Positions 28,783 through 39,355 of a stretch of DNA of 64,000 nucleotides are shown here, piece after piece (within the stretch, counting starts at the first letter, position 1; every line of letters starts with the position of its first letter). A program made the position numbers and the translations under genes. The stretch is from Actinomycetes bacterium. Its GTDB lineage: Bacteria; Actinomycetota; Acidimicrobiia; Acidimicrobiales; Ilumatobacteraceae. The DNA lies in NCBI GenBank assembly GCA_025358125.1, contig JANYKS010000110.1:35924-99923 (forward strand). The letters run 5' to 3'. Below the pieces are notes generated by a model. That model was given only the letters and a program-made list of their open reading frames with translations, was not told the DNA's origin and did no database searches.

Positions 28783-29778
28783 TCAGCCTTCCGCCAACCG
28801 TCTACCCAATCGGTCACTGACAACATCCACCGTGGCGAGCGCCTGGGGATAGTTCATGCGCGTCGGTCCGAGCACGCCGACGGTACCGAGTTGTTCGCCC
28901 TCGACCATCACCGACTTGACCACGACCGAGCAGGACACGAGCGGTTCGAGGCCGTGTTCGGCACCGATCGCGACGCTGAGACCGCGGTCGAGGACATCTC
29001 GCACGAGCGACACGACGACGTACTGCTGCTCGAGCGTGGTAAGTACCGAGCGCACGACATCGACCGCGTCGAATGCGTTCGCAACCGACGCGGCCCCACC
29101 CACATACACATGCGAATCGTCGCCATCGCGGTGGAGCGCCTGCAGCGCCTGGGCGCAGATCTCGTCGACCGCAGTGTCGCCAGACGACGGCGCGGCAACC
29201 GGCGCTCCGAACGCCCTGCCGATCATCGCTCCGCGCAGATACACCGTCGCGGCCGTCAATCGAGCGTCTTCGACCTCGGCGCCGAACTCGATGGTCTGGT
29301 TCTCGACCTGACCGTTCGACAGCACAGCGACCACCGCTGCGGTACGCGGCGAGAGGCCGACGACCTGCACCGAGCGGACGACGCCAACCTGCACGTTCGG
29401 CCCGACGACGACGGCGGCGTAGTGGGTGAGATGGGCGAGAAGATCGCTCGTGCGCGACAGCAGCTCTTCCAGCCGGCCGTGAGCACGCCCGAAGAACTCG
29501 CCGACCTGCAGCGCAGCTTCTTCGTCGAGCCGACCCGACGGCGTCAGGTGATCGACGAAGAAGCGGTATCCCTTGTCGGTCGGGATCCGCCCGGCGGAGG
29601 TATGCGGTTGGACCAGGAAGCCGTCTTGCTCGAGGATCGCCATGTCGTTACGGACCGTGGCCGACGAGACTTGAACCCCGGGCGCGCTTGCGACATGAGT
29701 TGATCCGACCGGTTGCGCAGTGGTGATGTACTCCTGCACGACAGCCCTGAGAATTGCGGTCTTGCGTTCATCGAGCAT
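28783..29778 (-). CDS. hrcA: Heat-inducible transcription repressor HrcA
   Basis: 331 aa. N-terminal winged helix with KTAILRAVVQEYITTAQPVG and SATVRNDMAILEQDGFL; GAF-like central domain; C-terminal GPTRMNYPQALATVD characteristic of HrcA. It represses groE/dnaK operons through CIRCE. No CIRCE repeat was found in the 13-base gap upstream or in the adjoining 3' end of the photolyase gene. Confidence 0.95.
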   Translation of the reverse strand: MLDERKTAILRAVVQEYITTAQPVGSTHVASAPGVQVSSATVRNDMAILEQDGFLVQPHTSAGRIPTDKGYRFFVDHLTPSGRLDEEAALQVGEFFGRAHGRLEELLSRTSDLLAHLTHYAAVVVGPNVQVGVVRSVQVVGLSPRTAAVVAVLSNGQVENQTIEFGAEVEDARLTAATVYLRGAMIGRAFGAPVAAPSSGDTAVDEICAQALQALHRDGDDSHVYVGGAASVANAFDAVDVVRSVLTTLEQQYVVVSLVRDVLDRGLSVAIGAEHGLEPLVSCSVVVKSVMVEGEQLGTVGVLGPTRMNYPQALATVDVVSDRLGRRLAEG

Positions 29779-29791
29779 TGCCCGATGGAGG

Positions 29792-31096
29792 TTATCGGCC
29801 GATGGTCGTTTGATAGCGCCTCAACGCTTCGGCCCGTTCCACGACGTGATCGACCATCGCCGCGGTCGAGCGCGCCGACTCCGGCACCCACCGGCGAATG
29901 TAGTCGCCGTCGGGGTCCAAACGCGCCGCCTGGCCGGCCGGGTTGAACACGCGGAAATAGGGCGCCGCGTCCGTGCCGGTTCCAGCCGCCCACTGCCAGC
30001 CGTGCTGATTCGACGCAAGATCGCCGTCGACGAGGTGCTGCATGAAATGACGCGCTCCCCACTGCCACGGCAAGTGCAGATCCTTGACCAGGAAACTGGC
30101 GACGATCATCCGGACCCGGTTGTGCATCCAACCGGTCGCCAACAGCTGACGCATCCCGGCATCGACGATCGGATACCCAGTATTGCCCTGCGTCCACTTC
30201 GCGAACCGGGCCCTGGCGGCGGCGTCGGTGTCGAGATGCATTGCGTCCATCTTGTGCTGGAGGTTCTCGCGGGCGCTCGCCGGGTGGTGGAACAAGACGT
30301 CTGCGTAGAAGTCGCGCCAAGCCAGCTCTTTGGCAAACATGGCATGACCCGGACCGTCGCCGAGGTCGGCGAGCAGTTGACGTGGGTGCACCAGGCCCCA
30401 TCGCAGATAGGGGCTCATCAGGCTCGTGGCTGGGATGGCCGGCGTGTCACGCCGGATGTCGTAGTGATCGAGTCCGTCGGCGACGAAATCCGCCCACCGT
30501 TGATGAGCTGCCCGCTCGCCGGGCTCTGGTAGTTCGCAGTCGATCGCCGGGTCGTCCGGGATCGGATCGCGCGGCAGCCCTTGGGGACAGTGGAATTTCA
30601 ACGCGATGTCGGCGAGCGGCGGACCATGACCGACCCGCTGCCACATCTTGTAGAACGCGGTGAAGATCGCGTACGGCGTGCCGTCGCCTTTCCGAACGGT
30701 GCCGGGCGCCAGCGCATACGGCGATCCACGCCCGATCAGCTCGACATCGAACTTGGCCAACCGGTCGCTGACCGCCGAGTCGCGCCGACGCCCGTATGGC
30801 CCGTAGTCGCGGCTGACAACGACCTCGGATGAATTCGTCTCCCGCATCAGCTGCGGGATCACCGTTGCCGGATCGCCGTGACGGACGACGAGCGCGCCAC
30901 CGAGCGAGTCGTCGAGCGCGCGCAGCGAGCGGTACATGAAGGCCAGCCGCGGAGCGCCACTCGGTTGCACGAGAGCAGGATCGATCACGAACACGGGAAC
31001 GACATCGCGACCGCCGCGGCCAGCATATTGAAGCGCTGGATGATCCCCGACGCGGAGATCACGGCGGAACCACATCATCGAACGGTTCGTCGGCAT
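29792..31096 (-). CDS. phrB: Deoxyribodipyrimidine photolyase (class I)
   Basis: 434 aa. Light-driven repair of cyclobutane pyrimidine dimers. N-terminal antenna domain MWFRRDLRVGDHPAL; C-terminal FAD domain with SPYLRWGLVHPRQL, ELAWRDFYADVLFHHP, GNTGYPIVDAGMRQLLATG, MHNRVRMIVASFLVKDL and the closing NQHGWQWAAGTGTDAAPYFR. It sits in the lepA-to-hrcA interval of the housekeeping block, where such an enzyme is not usual. Consistent with a sunlit surface-water lifestyle (inference). Confidence 0.93.
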   Translation of the reverse strand: MPTNRSMMWFRRDLRVGDHPALQYAGRGGRDVVPVFVIDPALVQPSGAPRLAFMYRSLRALDDSLGGALVVRHGDPATVIPQLMRETNSSEVVVSRDYGPYGRRRDSAVSDRLAKFDVELIGRGSPYALAPGTVRKGDGTPYAIFTAFYKMWQRVGHGPPLADIALKFHCPQGLPRDPIPDDPAIDCELPEPGERAAHQRWADFVADGLDHYDIRRDTPAIPATSLMSPYLRWGLVHPRQLLADLGDGPGHAMFAKELAWRDFYADVLFHHPASARENLQHKMDAMHLDTDAAARARFAKWTQGNTGYPIVDAGMRQLLATGWMHNRVRMIVASFLVKDLHLPWQWGARHFMQHLVDGDLASNQHGWQWAAGTGTDAAPYFRVFNPAGQAARLDPDGDYIRRWVPESARSTAAMVDHVVERAEALRRYQTTIGR

Positions 31097-31182
31097 TGAT
31101 CCAGTGTGCTCGGCAAACGGGGGCGGCGGGTGATCGTGGCGCCGGCAAGGTCGCGCAACGAACGATGCGTTCTGGCGTCGCC

Positions 31183-32967
<1,785 letters not shown>

Positions 32968-33000
32968 GAGCAGTAGCCCGATGCTATCGTTGCGCATTCT

Positions 33001-33060
33001 CGGCGAGCCGGAACTCGGCGAGCCGGAACTCGCCACGGTGGTAGTCGCCACGGTGGTAGT
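33001..33060. repeat. Two adjacent 15-bp tandem duplications between lepA and rpsT
   Basis: CGGCGAGCCGGAACT is present twice (33001-33015, 33016-33030), followed at once by CGCCACGGTGGTAGT twice (33031-33045, 33046-33060). All copies are exact. They fill the divergent leader/promoter region of two ribosome-related genes. Confidence 0.9.
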
Positions 33061-33164
33061 CGGGCGATTCGCCGATAGGGTCATGCAGCTTGTATTCGGC
33101 CCTGGCCGGGCACACACATTCGGTTCGACGTCCCGTCTCGGGTCAACAGTAAAGGGTTTCGCAC

Positions 33165-33419
33165 GTGGCGAATATCAAGAGTCAGAAGAAGCGCATCCTC
33201 ACCAACGCGAAAGACGCCGAGCGCAACAAGGCCGTCAAGAGCGAGCTGCGCACCCGCGTCAAAACCGCTGTGAAGGCGGTCGGCACCGACGACACTGACG
33301 AAGCGGTCCGGATGGCCGTGAAGCGTCTCGACATGGCTGCCGCCAAGGGCATCATCCACCCCAATCAGGCCGCCCGCCGCAAGAGCCGCCTGATGAAGCG
33401 GATCAACGCCGACAGCTGA
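33165..33419 (+). CDS. rpsT: 30S ribosomal protein S20
   Basis: 84 aa, basic, helical. [20 protein letters not shown] and the C-terminal [19 protein letters not shown] are textbook S20, which binds 16S rRNA helix 44 and the 5' domain. GTG start behind AAAGGG. It faces lepA divergently, as in many bacteria where rpsT, holA and lepA cluster. Confidence 0.97.
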   Translation: MANIKSQKKRILTNAKDAERNKAVKSELRTRVKTAVKAVGTDDTDEAVRMAVKRLDMAAAKGIIHPNQAARRKSRLMKRINADS

Positions 33420-33461
33420 GTGCTGCGACGTCTGCCCAGCCCACCCGGGCGAATGATCGGA

Positions 33462-34484
33462 TCAACGGCCCCGGACGCTTTGTCCCGGGGCCGGCTGCTC
33501 TCTGCGGCGTGCTCCGCCGGTGGACGATGGGAGGCGGCTGAGTCGAGCGACGAGGACCTCCATCACGAGCCCCTCCGGCAGGTCGCGCCGCCCGCGCAGA
33601 TCCTGATCGGCCTGGGACAGCAGCGCGATCGCTCTCGCCACTCCCCCGCCACCGAGCCGGCGGTACTGATCGAGCACCTTGCGCGCCGGGAAGCCCGGCT
33701 TGATACCCAGCACCTCGGCAACGGCCGCCTCGCTGTTGGCGTCGGTTCCGTCGACCTTGAGCAACCTGACGTAGTGATTGTGGAGCGTCGCCATCACCTG
33801 CAGCGGATGACGCGATTGGATGATCCTGGCGAGCAATTCGAGCGATGTCTTCGTGTCCCCACGGTCGATCGCATCGGTGAGATCCCACGGTGGCACCGAG
33901 CCGGAGTCGCCGAGGAACGGCTCGATGTCGGCGGCCGAGAGCTTGCGAGCCGTTCCATAGGCGGATTCGAGCGTGTCCAGAACGCCTGCCAGACGGCCGG
34001 CTTCCTCGCCCATCCACGCCGCGAGCATTGCAAGGGCAGAGGAATCGAGCTTCAGCCCCGCGCCGGCGACTTGCTCTTCGATCCAGAGGCCACGATCACG
34101 CTTGGACGACGGCGGCGATGTGTTGGTGGTCGTGGCGCCGGCCTTCTTCGCGGCATCGGTGACGGCCTTGGCAACACGCCCACCTCCGGCCACGAGGATC
34201 AGATCCGTGCTCGGCAGCGGGTCGCTCAAATAACCGACGAGCGCGACGACGTCCTCTGCGCTGAATCGGCCGATGTCTCGAGCGACGACCACCCGCCGGT
34301 CGGTGAGGAAGGGCATCGTCTGGGCAGCGTCGACGACGGCCCGCAGTTCGTATTCGTCGCCGGAGAAATCGTCGACCATCAGGGTCCGGTCGCCGTTACC
34401 GACAAGGCGGTGGACGAGCTCGGTGACCGCTGTGTGGACCAGTGATTCGTCGTCTCCCGAGATGAAGTGCAGCGCCATTGCCAT
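33462..34484 (-). CDS. holA: DNA polymerase III delta subunit
   Basis: 340 aa. Clamp-loader subunit that opens the beta clamp. HolA features: FISGDDESLVHTAVTELV (degenerate nucleotide-site region), SGDEYELRAVVDAAQTMPFLTDRRVVVARD, SDPLPSTDLILV, and the collar region LARIIQSRHPLQVMATLHNH. ATG 34484 (or 34478) overlaps the 3' end of comEC by ~90 bases. A GC-rich hairpin overlaps its last codons. Confidence 0.93.
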   Translation of the reverse strand: MAMALHFISGDDESLVHTAVTELVHRLVGNGDRTLMVDDFSGDEYELRAVVDAAQTMPFLTDRRVVVARDIGRFSAEDVVALVGYLSDPLPSTDLILVAGGGRVAKAVTDAAKKAGATTTNTSPPSSKRDRGLWIEEQVAGAGLKLDSSALAMLAAWMGEEAGRLAGVLDTLESAYGTARKLSAADIEPFLGDSGSVPPWDLTDAIDRGDTKTSLELLARIIQSRHPLQVMATLHNHYVRLLKVDGTDANSEAAVAEVLGIKPGFPARKVLDQYRRLGGGGVARAIALLSQADQDLRGRRDLPEGLVMEVLVARLSRLPSSTGGARRREQPAPGQSVRGR

Positions 34485-35889
34485 CACCTTCGCACACTCG
34501 TCGGCGGCGGGCGGAAACGAATCTGGCTGCGATCGCCAACACCAACACCGCCCATCCGATCGCGGCAAATGGTGCCGGCGGCTCCAACCTCGAACCGAGT
34601 GCTGCAACCGTCGCGACCCACCGCGTGCCGAGTGCGCTCGGAATCTGAACGACGGAGGCGATCAGCCCACCGCAGGCCCCGGCGAGCAATCCGGCCGGCA
34701 GGCCGTAGAGCATCACCAGGCCCGCGATCGGCACGGCCAGCAGGTTCGCGGGAACGGAGACGACCGGGAGCGTGCCGAACACCAGCAGGCTCACCGGCGC
34801 AACGCCTGCCTGTGCGCCGAGCGTGACAGCGGCGGGCACCGCCAGCCACTTCGGTCCGGGGATGAATTCTGCCAGCGGGGTGCCGAGCAGCGCCACGCCG
34901 GCGGTGGCGCCAACCGATAGCCAGAACCCGACGGACCACACGAGCAGCGGATCGATGAGCACGAGCAACCCGACGGCGAGTGCGAGCACGCGCGTCGGTG
35001 GTCGCTCTCGTCCGAGCACGAAACCCGTCGCTGCGATGCATCCCATCACACCGGCGCGCAGCACCGATGGCTCGAAGCGGGTGAGTGCGACGAACCACCC
35101 GATCAGGCCGAGCGTGCAGAGCCATCGTGCCCATGGGCGGAGACGACGCAACAGCGGCGAGGCAGCGGCAAGGACGAAACCGACGTTCTGGCCGGAAACG
35201 GCCGTCAGATGGGAAAGGCCCGATCCACGGAATTGCTGGATCATCTCGACCGGCTCATTGCGGTCGTCGCCGATCACCAAGCCGGCGAACAGCGCATCGT
35301 CGGGACGTCCGAGCTCGGACGCGCCGACGCCGAACAGTCGGCGTACCCGGTTCGACGCCCGGTCGAGGGCGGTGCCCTCACCCCAGTCGCCGATGGTGTC
35401 GATGTCGAACCGGCCGACGACGTGGCGGATCGCCGCCCTGCGGCCGCTGACGCCGTCGAGTGCCCTGCGGCTGCCGGAGATCTGCACGCACTCGCCGGCG
35501 AGATGGGTGCTGATGCGACGCCGCGACGACCCGCGTGCCCATGTCTGGAAGCGTTCACCCTCGATCTCCAGAATCACCGCCATCGCCCCGTTCTGCGGCG
35601 TCGGATCGGTGACGAGGCAGGTCCATCCCTGGTACGGCCCCAGGTTGTCGGGCGCGACGCCGCGCCAGGTTTGGTTCGAAAGCGTCATCCCCGCGAGACC
35701 GCCGACCACGCACAGCAAAACGACGGCCCGTGCCCGGCACACCGCAGCGGAAACGGCGAACAGCCCGATCACCGGCACGGGCCGGTGGAGCCACACGCCG
35801 ACCACGATGTGGCCGACGATCAGCGCGATCTGGCGGTCGGACAGGGCCTGCCACCAGCGGGGGACGCCGGCTCTATACGATCGTGTCAT
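34396..35889 (-). CDS. comEC: ComEC/Rec2-type DNA-uptake channel protein without a nuclease domain
   Basis: 497 aa. The competence domain is clear: LVIGDDRNEPVEMIQQFRGSG, then LSHLTAVSGQNVGFVLAA, the channel signature; about ten membrane helices. The short OB-like N-terminal part is present. The C-terminal metallo-beta-lactamase nuclease domain of Bacillus-type ComEC is absent: the gene ends in a basic stretch overlapping holA. With comEA nearby, natural DNA uptake is possible, but no type IV pilus genes are in view. The start codon overlaps that of a divergent gene; a slightly later start is possible. Confidence 0.88.
   Translation of the reverse strand: MTRSYRAGVPRWWQALSDRQIALIVGHIVVGVWLHRPVPVIGLFAVSAAVCRARAVVLLCVVGGLAGMTLSNQTWRGVAPDNLGPYQGWTCLVTDPTPQNGAMAVILEIEGERFQTWARGSSRRRISTHLAGECVQISGSRRALDGVSGRRAAIRHVVGRFDIDTIGDWGEGTALDRASNRVRRLFGVGASELGRPDDALFAGLVIGDDRNEPVEMIQQFRGSGLSHLTAVSGQNVGFVLAAASPLLRRLRPWARWLCTLGLIGWFVALTRFEPSVLRAGVMGCIAATGFVLGRERPPTRVLALAVGLLVLIDPLLVWSVGFWLSVGATAGVALLGTPLAEFIPGPKWLAVPAAVTLGAQAGVAPVSLLVFGTLPVVSVPANLLAVPIAGLVMLYGLPAGLLAGACGGLIASVVQIPSALGTRWVATVAALGSRLEPPAPFAAIGWAVLVLAIAARFVSARRRRVCEGDGNGAALHLGRRRITGPHSGHRARPPPCR
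35876..35881 (+). promoter_or_regulatory. Leaderless -10 box for the membrane gene between comEA and comEC
   Basis: TACGAT, six bases before ATG 35888, lying inside the first codons of the divergent comEC. Confidence 0.5.
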
Positions 35890-36331
35890 GTCGATGTCCG
35901 GTTATCGTCCGGTTGCGGTGGTCCCCCAGGGGCCGCGCGCGTTCCGTTACCGCATCCGGCGGAGGGGCCCATTCGTCGGGCTGGTGCCAGCCGCCGCGTT
36001 GGGGGCTCTCTCGTTCGCGCTGCTGCACAACAATGCGACGACGTCGCGCGGCATCGCCGGCTTTGCTGCGGCCGTGCTCGCCGCACCCGCTCTGATGCCG
36101 GCCGGAATACCTCTCGCTGCCGGCACGTCCCGGCTGCTGCTCGGCATCGCCGTAAGCGCGGTGCTGTGGTTCGGGGTCGGCGTCGTCGCCGCCCGGCGAG
36201 CGACGCGATCGCCCGTCGCGACCTGGCGCGACTTCTGGCGCGAATACTCCTGGCTGGCGGCAGGCGTCTGGCTCGGGGTCGTCGCCTCGCTGATCGTCGT
36301 CGAAGTCGTCGTCGGCCGAGCATTGCTGTAG
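35888..36331 (+). CDS. Small polytopic membrane protein, antisense-oriented between comEA and comEC
   Basis: 147 aa. A basic N-terminal tail (YRIRRRGP) is followed by three to four hydrophobic segments: FVGLVPAAALGALSFALLH, a Pro/Ala-rich pair near 60-100, and YSWLAAGVWLGVVASLIVVE near the C-terminus. No family recognised. Its start overlaps the comEC start codon on the other strand, and its stop is 3 bases from the comEA stop, so it is wedged tightly between two competence genes. Confidence 0.65.
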   Translation: MSMSGYRPVAVVPQGPRAFRYRIRRRGPFVGLVPAAALGALSFALLHNNATTSRGIAGFAAAVLAAPALMPAGIPLAAGTSRLLLGIAVSAVLWFGVGVVAARRATRSPVATWRDFWREYSWLAAGVWLGVVASLIVVEVVVGRALL

Positions 36332-36334
36332 CGC

Positions 36335-37114
36335 TCACACACTCACCAGGCTGCGGATCGCTTCGAGTTTGGCCGGGCCGATGCCAGGTACGTCGAGCAG
36401 ACCATCGACGGTGGCGAAGGGTCCCTTCTGCTCGCGGAACGCCACGATCGCGGCGGCGGTGGCCGGGCCGACTCCCGGGAGGGCATTCAGTTCGTCGGCC
36501 GTCGCCCGATTGAGATCGACCGGCCCGGCGGGCACAGCGGCCGGGCCGAGTGGTGAGGAACCGCCGGACGGTTTGACGACCGTCGGCACCGGCTGGCCGG
36601 CGTGGGGCACGAAGATCCGGTCACCATCGCGGATGACTGCGGCGAGGTTCAGCGCATCGATGTCGGCATCGGGAGCGAGCCCCCCGGCTGCGTCGATCGC
36701 CTGCTCGACCCTGGACCCGACCGCGAATCGGTACACACCGGGCGCCGCCACCGCTCCCGCGACATGGACGACCACCACCGACGCCATACCAGGACCGGTG
36801 GTCGATGTGGCACCCGACGCGAAGTTTGCGGTGAAGGTCGTCGTCGGCGCTGTCGCGTTCGGCCCTGTTGCGCTCGGCCCTGCTCCGCTCGGCCCTGTTG
36901 CGCTCGGCCCTGTCGCGCTTCGTTTCATCGCGTACGGCAGGGTATTCTCGACAGCTGTTGGCGGTGCACGGAGCAACCAGTACCCACCGGCGCCGACCGC
37001 AGCGATGGCGAGGGCGGTGACGACGAGTCTGGCCAGGCCGAACCATTGCAGCCATTCGCGAACGACCTCGCTCAGCGGGCGCGACGGTCGAGGACGGTCT
37101 GGCAGGGATTCCAT
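36335..37114 (-). CDS. comEA: ComEA-like DNA-binding protein
   Basis: 259 aa. One membrane anchor (~33-49); a T/S/A/G/P linker with repeated ATGPS units (~66-90); an SLBB domain (VVVHVAGAVAAPGVYRFAVG, then VEQAIDAAGG); and a C-terminal pair of helix-hairpin-helix motifs (LNALPGVGPATAAAIVAFRE and LLDVPGIGPAKLEAIRSL) that bind dsDNA. In transformable bacteria it captures DNA outside the membrane for ComEC. Confidence 0.93.
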   Translation of the reverse strand: MESLPDRPRPSRPLSEVVREWLQWFGLARLVVTALAIAAVGAGGYWLLRAPPTAVENTLPYAMKRSATGPSATGPSGAGPSATGPNATAPTTTFTANFASGATSTTGPGMASVVVVHVAGAVAAPGVYRFAVGSRVEQAIDAAGGLAPDADIDALNLAAVIRDGDRIFVPHAGQPVPTVVKPSGGSSPLGPAAVPAGPVDLNRATADELNALPGVGPATAAAIVAFREQKGPFATVDGLLDVPGIGPAKLEAIRSLVSV

Positions 37115-37274
37115 GCGACCTCCCGAAATGGTGACGCACTTGCGCCAATCGACACTCGGGGGAAGCCACCGATAACGCTACCGCGTCATGACGCGTCTGC
37201 AACACCGACTTGCCAGCCGCATCAATGCGTGCGTCGCGTGCGTCGTCGGCCCCGCGTTGTGGCCTGGCCCGTAG

Positions 37275-37318
37275 CCTTGGGCGCGTTGTGAGCGGGCGCG
37301 GGCGCGCAGATCGCGCCC
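37275..37318. repeat. 44-bp dispersed intergenic element, copy 2
   Basis: Differs from the 25077-25120 copy at one base, same orientation. It lies in the 250-bp gap upstream of comEA and downstream of the HExxH gene, which otherwise shows no gene. Confidence 0.8.
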
Positions 37319-37364
37319 ACCTCGGTGCTCGGGCCGGCGGATCGAGCGGATCGAGCGGTGGGGC

Positions 37365-37715
37365 TCAGGTGGGACGGGAGGCGTCGGCCAGATCGTTGGC
37401 AGGAACGGCGGTCGACAAAGATCGCCGGGCCACCCAATCGGCCTCGATCTCGAGCGGAATCCGCAGGTAGGCGCCGCGATGACCCTTCAGCCTCGTGCGC
37501 CACAGCACGTAGGATCCCAGGTAGCGCACACCGAAACCGATGGCGCCGTGTCGACGCCACTGGCGGACATGCACCTGCTCATGACGGAGCAGATAGGGCG
37601 AGGCCTCGTGGCCACTGCGGACGATGACGACCGAACCGAGCGTCAGCGCATCGGCGCCCTTGGGTACCGGACCGCCGATCCAGAGCCAATAACCGTCGCG
37701 TCGCTCAATCGGCAT
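37365..37715 (-). CDS. Small protein with HExxH-type zinc motif
   Basis: 116 aa. LLRHEQVHVRQWRRHG contains HEQVH, the metzincin-like zinc site, with a downstream Glu in IPLEIEADWVARR that could be the third ligand. The layout resembles short minimal-gluzincin proteins (DUF4157/M56-like). One hydrophobic stretch (GAIGFGVRYLGSYVLW) could touch the membrane. A leaderless -10 TAGGAT (37727-37722) six bases upstream fixes the start. Protease activity is inferred only. Confidence 0.7.
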   Translation of the reverse strand: MPIERRDGYWLWIGGPVPKGADALTLGSVVIVRSGHEASPYLLRHEQVHVRQWRRHGAIGFGVRYLGSYVLWRTRLKGHRGAYLRIPLEIEADWVARRSLSTAVPANDLADASRPT

Positions 37716-37721
37716 ACGACG

Positions 37722-37727
37722 ATCCTA
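37722..37727 (-). promoter_or_regulatory. Leaderless -10 box for the HExxH gene
   Basis: TAGGAT on the minus strand, six bases before ATG 37715. Confidence 0.5.
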
Positions 37728-37846
37728 GCCATCTCCCGATCCTGTCAGTTGACCACGCGCGCCCATCTCATGACTGGGACTGCAAGCTGAATGCTGATCG
37801 GCGGTCTCGTCGAGCCGTTGCGAGACTCTGGTGAGGACGATGGCGG

Positions 37847-37852
37847 TATAAG
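37847..37852 (+). promoter_or_regulatory. -10 box upstream of otsA
   Basis: TATAAG predicts a start near 37859 and a leader of ~55 nt, which rules out the ATG at 37853 and favours ATG 37913. Confidence 0.4.
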
Positions 37853-37912
37853 ATGACCACCAGGGGGGAACTGTCGAGGAGCCGCAGTCGGCGAAAGGAT
37901 GGAGCACCCGAG

Positions 37913-39355
37913 ATGAGCGACGATGTAGACGCCACGGTGCGCGCACATCATCTCGTCATCGTGGCCAACCGGCTGCCCATTCACGATGTCGACGGCGAAT
38001 GGCGCAGGAGCCCGGGTGGACTCGTGAGCGCAATGCTCGGTGTGTTGCGTTCACGGACCGGAGCCTGGGTCGGCTGGAACGGCAAGCTCGACCAGACCGA
38101 GGACGACCTCGCGCTCCCCACCATCCAAGAAATAGACGGCGCCGACCTCGTATCGGTGCCGTTGTCGAGCGATGAGTTCTCCCATTACTACGAAGGCGTC
38201 GCGAACGGCGCGCTCTGGCCGCTGTTCCACGACGCGATCCGCGAGTCCACTTTCGACGCCGACAGCTGGGTCACGTATCGCGAGGTAAACCGCCGCTTCG
38301 CCACGGCTACCGCGAGATCGGCCGCGCCTGGGGCGACAGCGTGGATCCACGACTACCACCTGCTCCTGGTCCCGGCGATGCTCCGCGAGATACGCCCTGA
38401 CTTGGTGATCGGATTCTTCCTGCACATCCCGTTCCCTCCCCAGGAACTCTTCATGCGGATGCCATGGCGGGAGGAGATCCTGCGCGGCATGCTCGGAGCG
38501 GATCTCGTCGGATTCCAACGGTCGGTCGGGGCCGAGAACTTCGTTGCCCTCTGTCGACGGTTGCTCGGGGTCGAAGCCGACCATGATCAGGTTCATTCCG
38601 AGGACGACCGGCGGGTACGCGTCGGGGCGTTCCCGATCAGCATCGACGTCCACGAGATCGAACAGCTCGCGCGGCGGCCCGACATCGGGGCCAGGGCCGT
38701 CGAGATCCGCGAGCGGCTCGGCAATCCGACGACGGTGTTCCTCGGCGTCGATCGGCTCGACTACACCAAGGGGATCGACCTCCGCCTGATCAGTTTCGGA
38801 TCACTCCTGCGCGCCCACACCGACACCACGTCGACGCCGCAGAGCGCTCCGATCGTGCTGGTCCAGGTCGCCGTTCCCGGAAGGCAAGGCGTGGAGAGCT
38901 ACGTCGAAGAACGCCGGACGGTAGAGCAACTGGTCGGCAGTGTCAACGGCGAACACGCCGCGATCGGCTATCCCGTCGTCCACTACATTCGGCGCGGGTT
39001 GACCCTCGAAGAGCTTGTCCCGCTCTACCTCGCCGCCGACATCATGCTCGTCACACCGAGACGCGACGGCATGAACCTCGTCGCCAAGGAATTCGTCGCA
39101 GCCCGCCTACACGATCGGGGCGTGTTGATCCTGAGCGAATTCGCGGGAGCCGCCGACGAGCTGACCGATGCGATCCTGGTCAATCCGCATGACCCCGACG
39201 CAGTGGAGATGGCGATGGACATGGCGCTGACCATGGATCCCGACGAGGTCGAGCACCGAATGAGCAACATGCGCAAAGTCGTCACCACCCACGATGTCCA
39301 CGAATGGGCGCGGACATTCCTGTGTGACCTCACGGAAACCGGCGACGATGGCTGA
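37913..39355 (+). CDS. otsA: Trehalose-6-phosphate synthase
   Basis: 480 aa GT20 enzyme: UDP/GDP/ADP-glucose plus glucose-6-phosphate to trehalose-6-phosphate. Signatures: VANRLPI, RSPGGLVSAM, WIHDYHLLLVPAMLRE, FFLHIPFPPQELF, FLGVDRLDYTKGIDLRL, TPRRDGMNLVAKEFVAA. Start ATG 37913 has GGAG 9 bases upstream. Overlaps otsB (ATGGCTGA), so both enzymes are made together for osmoprotection. Confidence 0.96.
   Translation: MSDDVDATVRAHHLVIVANRLPIHDVDGEWRRSPGGLVSAMLGVLRSRTGAWVGWNGKLDQTEDDLALPTIQEIDGADLVSVPLSSDEFSHYYEGVANGALWPLFHDAIRESTFDADSWVTYREVNRRFATATARSAAPGATAWIHDYHLLLVPAMLREIRPDLVIGFFLHIPFPPQELFMRMPWREEILRGMLGADLVGFQRSVGAENFVALCRRLLGVEADHDQVHSEDDRRVRVGAFPISIDVHEIEQLARRPDIGARAVEIRERLGNPTTVFLGVDRLDYTKGIDLRLISFGSLLRAHTDTTSTPQSAPIVLVQVAVPGRQGVESYVEERRTVEQLVGSVNGEHAAIGYPVVHYIRRGLTLEELVPLYLAADIMLVTPRRDGMNLVAKEFVAARLHDRGVLILSEFAGAADELTDAILVNPHDPDAVEMAMDMALTMDPDEVEHRMSNMRKVVTTHDVHEWARTFLCDLTETGDDG

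Noticed and set aside
29779..29900. CIRCE element for hrcA
   Set aside because: No TTAGCACTC-N9-GAGTGCTAA-like repeat is visible; upstream DNA is photolyase coding sequence.
32968..33117. 50-residue N-terminal extension of LepA
   Set aside because: Encoded by the 15-bp tandem repeats and absent from the conserved LepA start MDLQRIRNF.
33466..33494. GC-rich hairpin after rpsT as a terminator
   Set aside because: It lies within the last codons of holA and has no T-run; it may stop transcripts but the sequence does not prove it.
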